From Darksidea phi (taxonomy: Eukaryota > Ascomycota > Dothideomycetes > Pleosporales > Lentitheciaceae), in contig JASJFT010000139.1 of the NCBI GenBank assembly GCA_030770425.1, forward strand, positions 56,150 to 120,149: 64,000 bases of DNA. Reading direction: 5' to 3'. Position 1 is the stretch's first letter, and the number at the start of each line of letters is the position of its first letter. The position numbers and the translations under genes are program-made. The notes under the pieces are model-generated. The model did no database searches, had not been told where the DNA came from, and saw only the letters and a program-made list of their open reading frames with translations. This document shows, piece after piece, positions 47,522-58,821 of this stretch.

Positions 47522-49508
47522 ATGTCACCCACAGTGGTGTATATAGGGAACCATGACAGGTCAATACAAGCAGATCACCTCTCAAAGGCTCGCGATGGCG
47601 AGGCCATCACGATTGGTGTTCCGCGTGAGGATCACGGGCTTCAGATATCGACGCAAAGGCTCCTCTGGAAACTCGACACTAGGTGCGTGACTACGTAATA
47701 CGTCCGGCATCTCCACTTAGCTCATCATGTCCGCAGGATCTTACCACTCTTTATCCTCCTTGTCCTATGCTCATTTCTGGACCGTACTAATGTCGGCAAT
47801 GCAAAGCTATATCGCCTGGAAGCTGATCTTGGCATGACCAATGCCCAATACAATCAGGGGCTCACGGCGTTCTATCCTCTCTACATTGCAGGGTAAGTTA
47901 CATCTATGCTTAACACGCCTCGTGGTAGGATACATAAAGTGACTGCGCAAAGGGAGATACCAAGTAACCTGGTCCTGAAGAGGGTCACCCCGAGAATATG
48001 GATCGGGTTGATGGCCTTTCTGTGGGGCTTGATATGCATGTGTATCGGTTTCATCCATAACTTCGCCCAATTTGTCAGTCTCCGTGCAGTTCTTGGGTTG
48101 GCCGAGGGTGGACTATTTCCTGGCATGGTAAGATCAAATTCTCCTCGTATACTGCCATGCCAAATATCACTGACTTTTCTATGCTGTTGAAAGGTCCTGT
48201 ACCTTTCTACCATATACACCCGATCCGAACTTGCTCTGAGAATCGGGGTTCTGTATACCGCTACCTCCCTCTCCAGTGCCTTTGGAGGTAAGTCGTCAAA
48301 CAATTCCAGAACCTCCGGTGCTGACGGGGAACAGGACTTCTGGCTCGCGCAATGGCCGCGATTGGCGACCGCGGAGGTCTGTCTGCTTGGCGCTGGATCT
48401 TTGTCATTGAGGGTCTCTTTGTAAGTGGACATCGTATGTCTATCACTGAATGTCGTGCTCAACCCAAATTAGACTATGTCAGTTGGAGTTGTTGTGTTCC
48501 TAGTTCTCCCCAACAACATAGCTACAGCAACATTCTTGCGGGAGGATGAGCGTGCTGTCGCTCTCCAGCGATTAAAAGGAGTAGAACACGGCACTGGTAA
48601 CCAAGAAATGTGAGAATTACCCTCTACTCTACAGGTACCTAGTTCAGCGACTGATTGGCTTCACTTACTCAGAGAGGAGAGGTTCGCATGGTCCGAAGTC
48701 CGTAGGGGTGTGTTCAACCCTCAGACGTGGCTCTCAGCTAGCGCCTATTTTGGCCTACTAACGGGTATCTATTCATTTGGCCTCTTCGTAAGCTCTATGC
48801 GACTTCCCAGTCTGAGGCTTCTTGCTGACGGATCTAGCTTCCTACGATCCTCGCTGGCATCGGATATACAGCAAACGCTGCACAGCTGTGGTCCGCAATC
48901 CCTTACTGCGTTGCGGCTAGTACCACCCGTACGTTTCTCCAATTCTATAAACTGTAAAATATCTCACTCTCATTCCAGTGGGTGTCGCCTTCTTGTCTGA
49001 TCGCCTGAAGCTTCGTGGCTGCATGATGCTGTGCACCATGCCCGTGGCCATAATCGGCTATGCCGTAATCGCGAACATTAGCGACGGTCATCCCAAAGTC
49101 AAGTATGGCATGACATTTATGATGGCTACGGGAATCTACAGCAGTGTCCCCCCCGTTCTAACTTGGCTTGCGAACAACTCTGCGGGCCACTACAAGAGGG
49201 CGACAGCCGCGGCTCTTCAGCTGGCCATCGCCAATTGTGGAGGTATTCTTGCTAGCTTCATTTATCCCAATCGAGAGGGCCCGGAGTATCATAGGGGCCA
49301 CACTATTGTTCTGGCTTTGTTGACCACCGGTTGGTTTGCGTAAGTTTCGAAGAAGAAGAGGGAGAAGTTGTTTGGCTGATTTGGAGATAGTATCTTGGCC
49401 AACGTGCTCTACTGCGCGAAGATCAACAGAGACAAAGTGAGAGGGAGGTTTGACAAGTATGTAGGCTACGGCGATGATCGAGAGCCCGCCTTCAAGATGG
49501 TCCTGTAG
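47522..49508 (+). CDS. MFS transporter, Dal5/allantoate-permease-like
   Basis: Ten exons in my model (47522-47682, 47737-47892, 47953-48127, 48194-48287, 48335-48420, 48473-48609, 48673-48787, 48838-48928, 48979-49339, 49391-49508), 497 aa, all phases agreeing. TM1 gives LLVLCSFLDRTNVGNAK, then LTAFYPLYIAG, SNLVLKRVTPRIWIG and LAEGGLFPGM, all typical of the anion:cation symporter (Dal5) family. The second half has YTANAAQLWSAIPY and WLANNSAGHYKRATAAALQL. The family imports anions such as allantoate, nicotinate or carboxylates. At the exon 2/3 border the usual 'YIASE' is shortened to GE; the acceptor at 47952 is the weakest point. Unusually many small exons. Confidence 0.82.
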
Positions 49509-50221
49509 GTTGATAACGGAATGCCAGGAAAGGTCACATGCACGTTGATTTGATTGGCTAGCTGGGCCGTATTTAGGTGAGCATGAATAGGTGTATTAGT
49601 ACATGACGCACTTTGTACAATTGTTGGCGATGTGAGGTACGCAGCGTCATTGAAAGCGTTGCGCGTCCTTCGTCAAACCTCAACCGTGGATTGCGATAGG
49701 CTTCAACAACGCATCTAAAGCTCGTCTTCTTGGTACAACTGTTACATGTTGCACATCTCTGAACTATCACATTTGAATAGTAGACCACGTTAATATCTTT
49801 ACCGAGGAATTCGACCAGGAAGACGTTGCACGACATTTCGAGTATACGAACGGCACTGCGACCGCGTGAAATGAGTCAAATATCAATGGTGGGAGAGAGT
49901 GAACATAACTTGCAAGGATCACGATTGGATTGCTGAGGGTGTTGCGGCTACCTTTGGCGCGAATTAACTTTCATGAAGTGACCGCCTAGGATCGTTTACG
50001 AAAAGCACCGCGACCAGCGACTGATGGAAGCGATCGAGCAAGCGGTAGACCCTGCAACACCACAATGAGATGGGCGGCTAGGTCTTTAGTCCCACTATCG
50101 TTAACATTTATACCGTCAGGGGTTCAACGACATTACCTTTAGTTCGCATTCAAAAACCGACGGAGGGTAACTAACCCATCGCCTATCGGTTCGGACAGAA
50201 TAATCTGTGATCGGAACGAAA
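49509..50221. other. Intergenic, no gene seen
   Basis: A minus-strand frame 49836-49573 (87 aa, several Cys, no signal peptide) has no recognised relative and is not called. 49900-50220 shows nothing. Confidence 0.4.
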
Positions 50222-50929
50222 GTGTTATTGCCGGCACACATGCAGAATTATCACAAGCTTCCTTGTCGGCACCTCGACCTAGAAGCAGTCGAACAACCTC
50301 ATCATGGCCGTTTCGTGCTGCGCAGTGAAGAGCTGTCCATTAGTCCTTATCACAAGCTTCCTTGTCGGCACCCCAATCTAGAAGCAATCAAATAATCGCC
50401 TCGTGGCTGTATCGTGCTACTGAGTGAAGCGGTGAATAGTGTTCATTGTCCTGTACTGACATGTCCGCACCTATGCTCAAAATCTGCCGTATAATTTCTG
50501 GCGCACGGTGCTTCGCCTGTTGCCTCAGCGTAAGATCGCGCATTATATCATGCATCGTTCGTAGGCTGGGTTCCAATTCCGTGTCGACGTCGTAAACCTG
50601 CAACTCAGTGGAGTTGCTATTCTTAGTCCTAAACCGCTACGAGACCCCCTCGGCGTCGGAAAAGCAAGCAACGATCTCCCCTAAATCTTTTCTGCTTTCT
50701 CTGCCTCCGCTGGCGTTCCCACGGGGACGCAATACCGATTATGTGAGCCGTTCACGGCATCAGCCCAGCGAGACAGGCGGACCTTGGCGATGTCCAGCTT
50801 CAAGATGGATCTTTGATAGTCCTTGCCGAAGTTGCGCTCCAATTGGACGTATTTGAAGCAGTCGACGCAGGTGGTGAAGATGGCTGTTAGGCTGACTGCG
50901 CCGATCACAAGTCCTGCTGTTTCTGCCAT
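50222..50929 (-). pseudogene. HeLo-domain plus ankyrin gene, decayed
   Basis: From ATG 50929 the frame reads MAETAGLVIGAVSLTAIFTT then CVDCFKYVQLERNFGKDYQ and LKLDIAKVRLSRWADAV, the N-terminal HeLo domain of HET-S/HELLP-type proteins. A frameshift near 50680 and a TAG near 50640 separate it from the HeLo tail LQVYDVDTELEPSLRTMHDI. Ankyrin units follow: GADMSVQDNEHYSPLHSVA, LLLDWGADKEACDKD, WTALHCAARNGHDEVVRLLL. TGA and TAA codons sit where Arg and Gln codons would be expected, as from C-to-T change. In intact relatives HeLo forms membrane-active oligomers in programmed cell death; here it cannot be made. Confidence 0.75.
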
Positions 50930-52983
50930 TTTGCTTGTGACTTTCTTTTGATTTATGTGCTCTCCTAGAGAGAAAAAGTGATGAACATGCGGACAATAGA
51001 GGAAGACTTTACATGCGCGTAACTCTGAGTCGCAAAACACAGTTGGAGTTGGATTGCTGGTGCTTGTCGCTGCGTACAGCCAGGCTGAAGCAGTGCGAGT
51101 TCAGCTGAAGTCTTGGCATGAAGTAAATCCTGCTACGCCGCACCTCCCTCTAGACGCTTGCATCAGCGCTTACTCGCTATGCTAAGGCCCTTTAGATCTA
51201 AGACCCGTGCTTAATCGGACTTACGCGAACCTGGTAATTGTATATTATCCAACGAATCCGTCTAACTTTAGCTAAAAAAGCCTTTCTCACCGGACGACAG
51301 AAGGCTTACTAGCGATGGGCGACCGGTGAGAAGAAAAGTAAAATCTAATTATTGGCAGCTAATTAGAAGAGAGAAAAGTAAGGTGCCTAGATTTATTAAA
51401 CCAATTATTTCACCGTTATCGATCACGTTTTCTCGTAGACTTTCTCACCAGACGAAAGAAGATTTATTTATTATTAAACTTAATAATAACTCTTTTTAGT
51501 TATAAAAGTATAAGTTTTATATATAAAAATTTCTATTCTATAAACTTAATAATATAATAACTATAACTTATTTAATATATAAGGATTTTTCTTTCTATTT
51601 ATTTATTTTAAATTATCTATTAGAATCTAGCTCTTTATTACTAACTATAATAATTATAAAAGAGTATAAAGAATCTAAAATTAGATATTTAGGTATAGAA
51701 TAGTATATATACGTACCTTCTAAGTATAACTAGTTAATATATTATCCTATACGTCTAATATTAATATAATAATATATTTTATAAGCGAGTTACTACTCTT
51801 AAAATATATTTAAATATTAAAAATCTATCTCTATAACTATCTATTAATAATCTTTTAAATTTTAATAGAAGATAGATAGTACTTAGATAAATAGGGTATT
51901 AAATTCTTAAAGATTTCTTAAATTTAGGAGCTAAAATAGAGTTATCTTAAGTTATCTTAAGAAATATTAATTTTTAGCTCTTAAGAAGTTAATACCCTAT
52001 TAATCTAAGTATTATCTATCTTCTATTAAAATTTAAATAATTATTAATAGGTAGTTATAAAGATAGATTTTTAATTTTTTAGTATATTTTAAGAGTAGTA
52101 ACTTATTTATAGTAGCGACTCGCTTATAAAATACGTTATATAATATAGTAGAGGATCTTCTTAGCTTCTATAGTAATAGCTTCTATATTAATTACTATTC
52201 GAATTTATCTACGTAATAATATACTTCGTAGATAGCTCTTATAAAGGTTATATATATAAAGGAGATATTATTAAGACTACTTTAGCTCCTACTTAAAATT
52301 TACCTACTAGTACTTTTCTTTAGGGAGGTACTTATTATAAGTTTTAACTCTATTTAATATTGGTATAACTAAAGCAGACGCTCTGCTGGTAGTTTTCGAC
52401 TTCGTATGGGTCCTCAAGGCTATATATACTTAGCTCGCTAAGGTACGGGATTGGGTATATAATGGAGGACTCCCACTGTATAAATTCAGAACAAATTCCA
52501 ATAGCGCACCCTTCGACCCAGTAGGACGGCAGCGCTGCTGTCGTTGATTGTTCCAACGTATTTGAGAGCTAGCGTTTATACGATTGCGGAGAAGGTACGC
52601 CACGTTTCATTTTACGAGTGATGAGCTATTGCCAATTGATTGTAGGTTGCAGTTATTATTCAGAGTCGGGCGTTATAAGGTTTAAGAAATTGAATGCATG
52701 ACTACAAAACAGCGTACACTCCCACTCACTCTCATACAGAACGGTTGCATGGCAAGTTGCGTATTTCGAAGTGGCTTCGCACATACTTGATTACATGTGA
52801 AGTTCTGATACAGAAGACAGTATTAGTTACAGGAAAGCTTTCAATCGCACTATCCACTCAACATGTCCGGCTACCCCCGCAATGAGATTTCGATATGGCA
52901 CGTACATCAAGGATTTCTATCCTCAATCCTTGATCCAGTGCTCCCAAGTCCGAGGAATATAATTTCCGTTGGTCCTAGCTTGA
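50930..52983. other. AT-rich, RIP-like island, no gene
   Basis: 51480-52340 is strongly AT-rich with many TA dinucleotides and no open frames. It contains the long inverted repeat listed separately. 50930-51480 is the upstream side of the HeLo gene, with a repeated CTTTCTCACCGGACGA/AGAAGGCTTACTAG motif. 52340-52980 is the downstream flank of the RTA1 gene. Confidence 0.6.
51776..52132. repeat. Imperfect inverted repeat, arms about 125-150 bp
   Basis: The left arm 51776-51906 (starts TTTTATAAGCGAGT, contains GAAGATAGATAGTACTTAG, ends GGGTATTAA) reappears reversed at 51983-52132 (TTAATACCCTAT, CTAAGTATTATCTATCTTC, ACTCGCTTATAAAA). The right arm has a 16-bp insertion near its outer end. The 75-bp centre is itself partly palindromic. 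Confidence 0.8.
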
Positions 52984-53945
52984 CTACCGCGATAGTGGAT
53001 TCGTCATGGCGTGTTCCTCTTCCGTAGATAAAGGCGAAACCGCGGTTTTAATATCACCAACGTACCAAGCTGCGCAAATGGCGAGCACAATAGCCATAGG
53101 CAGTGCATCAAAAACGTAGAGAGGCCACTCATTCGTCAGGAGGTAACCGTCTTCTAGTGTCCCGTTAGCCATCCTCTCGATACGGTGATTAGCATTGAAT
53201 CATACCTCCTCCAATGTACTCCGCAACGCGAAATACGTTACGTATCGTCATAATAACGCTGAATGCGTACAGCATATTGATGAACCTCTGCCATCTGAAC
53301 CTTGTACTTGTCGTCTGGTCAACAACCACATTTACAGCGCGGACGTGGAAGACGGCAGCAACAACCACAAAGAATGCGAAAAGAATCAATTGCAGGAACA
53401 GACCAACAAGCACGACGACCTTGCCCAGATTCGAATCTTTTTCTTCCTTCGCTCTTGTAAGAATACCGGCGCCGGCGCCTTGTATCAGAAAGCAGAGGAT
53501 ATCACCTCCGACGAATATCTTGGTGAGGCGCGTAGGCCTGATTATAGATAGCGACGGGTTTCCGCTGGCAAAAATAATGCGGCCGAGAAACATGTATGCG
53601 GATGCAACGAAGAGGATAGGCGCGAGCAGAATCAGGAGCGCTTGCGCGATGACGGGGTTCATCTCGGATGGATGGTCGTGGCCATATGCCCGGGCTGCAA
53701 AGCCTAGAACCTCAACTGCATTGACTAGTCAGCCTCGGAACCAGTAAAGGATGATTGTGTGACGGAGTTGACGGGATAGCCTTACAAGCTGCGCCGATAA
53801 CGAATGGAATGCAGAACCATGTTTTCGTCCGGAAAAGCCGAATGCTGTGAACTACGAGTAAGATAGTGAAGACGATCGCACTACCAATGCCGGCCGCCTT
53901 TGAAGGACTATATGGATAGAGAGACTGTTCGGTGTGTTCTGCCAT
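52984..53945 (-). CDS. RTA1-like seven-helix membrane protein
   Basis: Exons 53945-53786, 53715-53206 and 53153-52984, 279 aa. Helices run from AAGIGSAIVFTILLVVHSIR through RIIFASG, RLTKIFVGGDILCFLIQGAG and a final YVFDALPMAIVLAICAAW. The RTA1 signatures GGDILCFLIQGAGAG, MTIRNVFRVAEYIGG and the joint GGEDGYLLTNEW are all present; the last requires the acceptor at 53154, with a GCTAAC branch point. The family is linked to resistance to aminocholesterol and other lipid-like toxins and to lipid translocation; substrate unknown here. The C-terminus is short and cytoplasmic. No damage seen. Confidence 0.92.
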
Positions 53946-54943
53946 AGCAAGGTGCTGATGAGACAAGCGATAATCGGGGTCTGCTGGGATTTGTATCGGA
54001 ACTGAAGGTTTGGTGAGTTTATGGCTGATGTTTATGGAGGAGATGAAGGACTACTATATAGAGGAAGCAGAAAAGACGTGGAGCTGAAGCCCCTGGCTGA
54101 AAGGAAGCTCATCCGTGCCTGGGCACAGAATTATGCCTAGGCCACCCTCTAAGCCATACCTAGACATGGGGCGGTATCCACAAAATAAATTTGCCTGCGC
54201 GCCTGGTATCACAGCCCCGATTGTAGGGGTTCTAATTATTGAGTAAGCGTAATCTGGGGTTAGAATGGTGCCCGCGCACGGCAAGCACTCCATGGAGCGC
54301 ATTCATTGGTATTCTAGGCACGAAGAGTTCGGATAGAGCCTGGATATTACACAGCATAGAAATGAATAGGCGATCACCTTGGTGTCTCCTCTTATTCATG
54401 TATGCATTATTGCATACGTCGCTTATGAGTTGCGTTGTAGCCAAGCATACACCAGGTGGTAACACCAATAGACTAACTGAAAGCTATACAAGAGCTATCT
54501 TGACACCTGTATTAACATGGCGAAAGTGTGTCGTAATATTCATTATTAGTGACTGATGTCTTCATTCGTGAGTAATTACAGGGGCTAGAAGCTACTTAAA
54601 ATCGGCTGGACCGTTGATCATCATCGGACGATGTAGCTTTGCATCCAGCCGGTTTACCGCCCCAAGGAGGGCTCCTACTGGCCACAATGCTTTCTCCAAC
54701 ATGACCGTAGCTCAATCGTGGCTTAGCACGACACGCATATGAACGGACCGTGCGAACGAACAACAAGGGCCGTGCGAGCGAGTACGAGTACGAAAACGCC
54801 AAGAGTGCGAACGAAAACAAAGGGCTGCAAGACTTCAATGAAAAATCACAGGAATGGAAATTATTGTCTCTATAAATAAAAATGGGGAGTTGTACCTGAG
54901 TATTTCACCATTGAATGCAACAACAAATTTTGAGATGAAACCG
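53946..54943. other. Intergenic, no gene seen
   Basis: Between the 5' end of the RTA1 gene and the 3' end of the Zn2Cys6 gene. A tract at 54740-54830 is rich in short CGNGCGAACGA-like repeats. No open frame with features. Confidence 0.45.
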
Positions 54944-56110
54944 CTATGAACTCTTCCCGGGATTCTGAACCTGATCAAGGCACCATTGCGTTACCTGGTT
55001 CCACTCTCCATCACGCGTCTTGATCACTCTTGAAAGCTCCCCAACGACCCTTTTTCCAGTGTACGTTGTCCACCACACCTGATCCAAGCTATGCATGAGT
55101 GCTCCCCAGCACATAACGATAACCAAAGCAACGCTCTCACACCGCTCCAATTCTCTGAAAAAATCCAATCCAGCCACAATCAGCCATGGGAATACGGATG
55201 TCCCATTAGAATGAACATAGACCGTCTCAAGTCTGTCCACCGCGTTTCGTATCACTGAAAAAACACGACTGTCTTTTGGAACGTTGGCGAGTATGGCGTT
55301 GTTTAGGAGCCGCAGGATGTCAAATGTAAAGAGGGGAATAGCGCCTACCCTTCGGGTTGGTGCGATCTGGAAGAATGGAGCGAGGCTTCCCTCTCTTATC
55401 TAGTCCGAGTAGCGATCTAAGATTGAGACAGTTCCCATCGCATGGTCCCTAACGCGCAATATCATATATGCGGTAGTCTCGATCTGATAGTTCGAGGTGG
55501 CCGGAAGCAGGGGTGCGAGGAGCACGCATATCATGTTGAACGTAGAAGTCAGTAGGACAGCATCGCAGTTGTCACATGAGATGCTCCTAAGCGTTTTTCC
55601 CAGCCCTGTAATGCTTTGGTTCTGGTAGTACAGTGCTGCAACCATGTTTTCGCAAGCTTCTGTAGCTCTCTGCGCTTCACTCGCAATATGAAGCGAGCTC
55701 AAAGCAAGTATGGAGTCCATCAGATAGCCGTGTTGAAGAGCTTTGTGAACCACACATCCTCTGAGCAGCTCCACGAACTCAGCTCTAGTGCAGAGACTCG
55801 TTTGCGTACACCATTGTTGCATCAATTCCAGCTCCCTTAGTCTTGCAGGGCTGCGTGGGAGGGTCAACTGGCTGACTTGTGAGTCATCCTTGCCGTAATG
55901 CACCGGATGCGAAACAGGTGGGGTCGGAGAAGCCGAAGGAAATGTTATTGGAGGTAATCGTAAGCCATGGATTGGAAGCGGACAAGAGTAGTGGCGCTCT
56001 TCCTTGCGTCTGGAACAGTTGCCACATTTTGGAGATGCTTCGTCGCACTTAACCCGTCTTTGCCTGCACCTGTCGCATCCGGTTCGAGTTTTCTTGTGTA
56101 GTCTCTTCAT
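54944..56110 (-). pseudogene. Zn2Cys6 transcription factor with one in-frame stop
   Basis: From ATG 56110 the zinc cluster reads GCDRCRQRRVKCDEASPKCG then NCSRR...SC, all six Cys present; spacing before the last Cys (10 residues) is longer than usual. A Pro/Ser-rich linker and a fungal-specific regulatory region follow (MQQWCTQTSLCTRAEFVELL, MDSILALSSLHIASEA). At 55400-55402 a TAG interrupts after ILDRYSD, but the same frame stays open for another 151 codons to 54944 with sensible sequence (IREGSLAPFFQIAPTRRVG, VHSNGTSVFPWLIVAG). No intron with proper borders removes the TAG. So the gene is either recently inactivated, uses a 236-aa product, or the base is an error. Confidence 0.75.
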
Positions 56111-56399
56111 TGGGTTCGGGATAAACAGCGAGCAATTGAAAAGTGCTAAGCGGAGACCGAACGAAATGCGAAGAAGGTAAACCGTTAGCACTGCCCGAAG
56201 ATAATTGTTGTAGCTAGAAGTTGGTGGGGCTGCGCAGCGGGTGGAGCGCGCTAGGAATCTCGGAACAACGCACGATCGTTCAGAAGTACCTCGAGATCCT
56301 CGTGAAGAAAGAAGAAGTTCCGCATAGGGCTGGAGGCCTGGCAAACCTCCTTCCGGTTTTTCGTCGCTCTGATCGTAGGGTACCGTGGCGCAGATGGCA

Positions 56400-57439
56400 G
56401 ATTGCGCGCTTCGTTCTTTAATATTAAGTATTCTACTCTTTTTATATATAGTTAAAATTTTAATACTAGTCTTTAGATATATATAATTTATTATTAAGTA
56501 GAAGAACTCTCTTATAATAGTATAGTTACCTAATATAACTTTTTCTTAAAAAAAAAGATATAAAGAAGATTAAAGAGATAAAGATAAAAGTAATAAAGTA
56601 ATAAAGGATTAAAGTAAAGAAGAAGTTAGTAATATAGAGTAAGACTAATAGAGACTATTTATATATAGATTTAAAAGATAATAAAAGAAAGAGAAAAAAA
56701 AGAAGAAAAAGAATAGTTATTAGTATTTTATAGTAGTTACTTAGTATTAATATAGTAGAAATTATTATAGTATACTAGTTCTTTTTTATACTTAATTAAT
56801 AAGATTAAATAAAAGTATATAATAGAATATTATATAAAAGAGTTTATATAACGGTTTAAGCTATAATAATTATATATTTAAAGAACTATTATATCTATTT
56901 ATATTATTAAATATATAAATTATATAAAATAATATATTAGTACTTTAATATAACTTAAATAGAAGGTTATATCTATTAATATAATTTTTAAATTTTAGTT
57001 TTATATCCCTATATTAAAAATAATAATAAAGAGCTTACTATTAATTATAAGATCGATTAAATTATATTTTAAGGCTATTAGTTTACTTAATAAAGTTTTA
57101 TAGCTAGTCTTTACCTACCTACTTATTACTACGCGTAGTAAGTAGTCTATTCGCTATATCTCGTATAGCTTCTAGAGTAGGCGAAAATCCTCGCGAATCT
57201 AGCTCGAGTATATATTAAATAATTACCTCCTCCTCTAGCTCGGAAAGCTTCTTTAATTTAGGCTGGCAATCGCGTCGCGCAGCGATTCCAGCGCGTCGGC
57301 GGCGGAGTGTCGTTTCAGAGATGTTGAACGTTGCTGCAGCGCGATTAACGCTCTAGATCTGATTTCCATCGATAGCTTAGATGGCTAGGGAGATATCTGC
57401 TTCGTTGCAGGGCAATCGAATAGTAGTTGGTTGAGCCAT
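56400..57439 (-). mobile_element. RIP-degraded Fot1/pogo transposon
   Basis: From ATG 57439 the minus strand gives MAQPTTIRLPCNEADISLAI, a TAA, AIDGNQI, a TAG, then SVNRAAATFNISETTLRRRR and LKKLSELEEEVI: the psq/HTH DNA-binding N-terminus of pogo-type transposases. Further on come YILELDSRGFSPTLEAIRDI, then NRLLTTR and a VGKD-(stop)-L-(stop)-NFIK piece, the CENP-B-like second HTH. Stops sit where Gln and Trp codons are expected. From 57180 to 56400 the DNA becomes extremely AT-rich and the DDE domain is unreadable. Tc1/mariner superfamily by family knowledge. Termini not located. Confidence 0.8.
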
Positions 57440-57765
57440 GAGAGTTGATAGGTAACGCATCGCGAAAAGTTGGTGGGGTTCGCCGCTCACTTAGTAAACA
57501 CGTTACCACTAAATGAAGGAGGGCACAGCAGGTAAGACCACAAGGTAGATGTCAAGCGAGCAAGGGCAGAGAACGGTAGCTAGAGCGAGACGAAGTCCAC
57601 GAGACACCGAAGAGCAGGATAGATCGGGTATTTCATCATATTTTGACTCTAAACCCGCTTGATGCTAGCACTATGCTATTGCCGCATGCCCATGCCTAGA
57701 TCCATTGTAGGCGGGAAATTTTGTGCGTATCGTCACCGATAAGGCAGCAAGTTATCTTTGTGTGC
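57440..57765. other. Spacer, no gene seen
   Basis: Between the pogo remnant's 5' end and the last exon of member 6. Confidence 0.4.
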
Positions 57766-58307
57766 CTAGCACTTTTGACACTAAGAGGTCGTAAGGATTG
57801 TTGCTACAATTAGTGCTTCTATGTATCGTGAGATCGTGATCGTGTGGGCGTGACGGGTGGGGCGGGGAGGAGGTGTGAGCAATAAGGGATAGCATAACTC
57901 ACCTCGTTCGCGACGTCCTCGGGCGAGGCTACGAAAGAAGCCGCGGCGCTAGGACCGAAACACTTGTATTCCGTGAGGCCTTTCTTCGCGCTCTCGCTGA
58001 ACTCGCCGCTGTAGAACTCGCCCTTGCCTTCGCCTTTGGCTGGTCCATATTTGATAATACTCGGACCAGAGCAGGTGTTATCGCCGCGCTTTTAGAAGAA
58101 GCGGCATTTACACCCCTCGCGGATTTTGTAGCCCTTGAGCCCGTTGTAGTCCTCGAAACTAGTGCATACCCCACCCTTGAAGATGTCCCTCCTAGTCTCG
58201 TCGGAGAACGAGATCTCGCCGCAGTAATTGTCGTTGGCTTGGGTAAGGGTAGTGAAGGAAATGCTGGCAAACGCCGTAATAGTGACGAAAATTTTGCTAA
58301 AAAGCAT
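57766..58307 (-). pseudogene. Secreted cysteine-rich family member 6, interrupted by one stop
   Basis: From ATG 58307: signal peptide MLFSKIFVTITAFASISFTT, then NYCGEISFSDETRRDIF, GVC and the core LKGYKIREGCKCRFF. Codon 72 (58094-58092) is TAA. The same frame stays open beyond it with the family's later blocks (a Cys, KYGPAKGEG, then EYKCFGP) to a GTGAGT donor at 57902; an acceptor at 57781 would add four codons and a stop. So a single nonsense codon separates the core from the G-P-A and last-Cys part. The change would fit CAA to TAA, a RIP-favoured context, but the original codon is not known. A truncated 71-aa product is possible. Confidence 0.65.
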
Positions 58308-58609
58308 TGTGACGGTGAGGGGGGCGAAAGATTTGTCAAAACCCACCACAGATCTGTTTAGTGATGGCGAGAGTAGGATCGATGAGTAAGAGTGTGAGGG
58401 GCTGAGTAGGTAGTCAGAGCGGGGAGGGTGACGAAGTCTTATAGTAGTTGCAGCAAAATCCTAGTACCGATGAAATAGCGCAATACGTCACGTACATCTT
58501 CTTCGATATATATGTAAAGTCACACCCCAGGAGCTTGGGCCATTACCCGGCGTGACGTCACGTTGGCTCCTAGGCTGGCTATATTTTTCGTAATTCTATT
58601 ACCGCTGTC

Positions 58610-58795
58610 TATTAGTCCTTATCGCGAGCTTCCTTATCGGTACCTCAATCTAGAAGTAATCAAATAATCGCCTCGTGGCTGTATCGTATTACTAAGTAAA
58701 GCGGTAAATAGTATTTATTATCCTATACTAATATATTCGTACCTATACTTAAAATCTACTATATAATTTCTAGCGTACGGTACTTAGCCGCTATT
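58610..58795. repeat. RIP-mutated copy of the ankyrin segment at 50338-50520
   Basis: Nearly colinear with 50338-50520; almost all differences are C-to-T or G-to-A (for example CGTGCTACTGAGTGAAGC becomes CGTATTACTAAGTAAAGC). Confidence 0.85.
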
Positions 58796-58798
58796 CCC

Positions 58799-58821
58799 TT
58801 TTTTTTTTTTTTCTTTTTTTG
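58799..58821. repeat. T-rich homopolymer run
   Basis: Seventeen or so T with one C, followed by more T. Simple sequence. Confidence 0.9.

Noticed and set aside
49573..49836. 87-aa minus-strand frame with several Cys
   Set aside because: No secretion signal, no domain, position downstream of an MFS gene fits 3' sequence.
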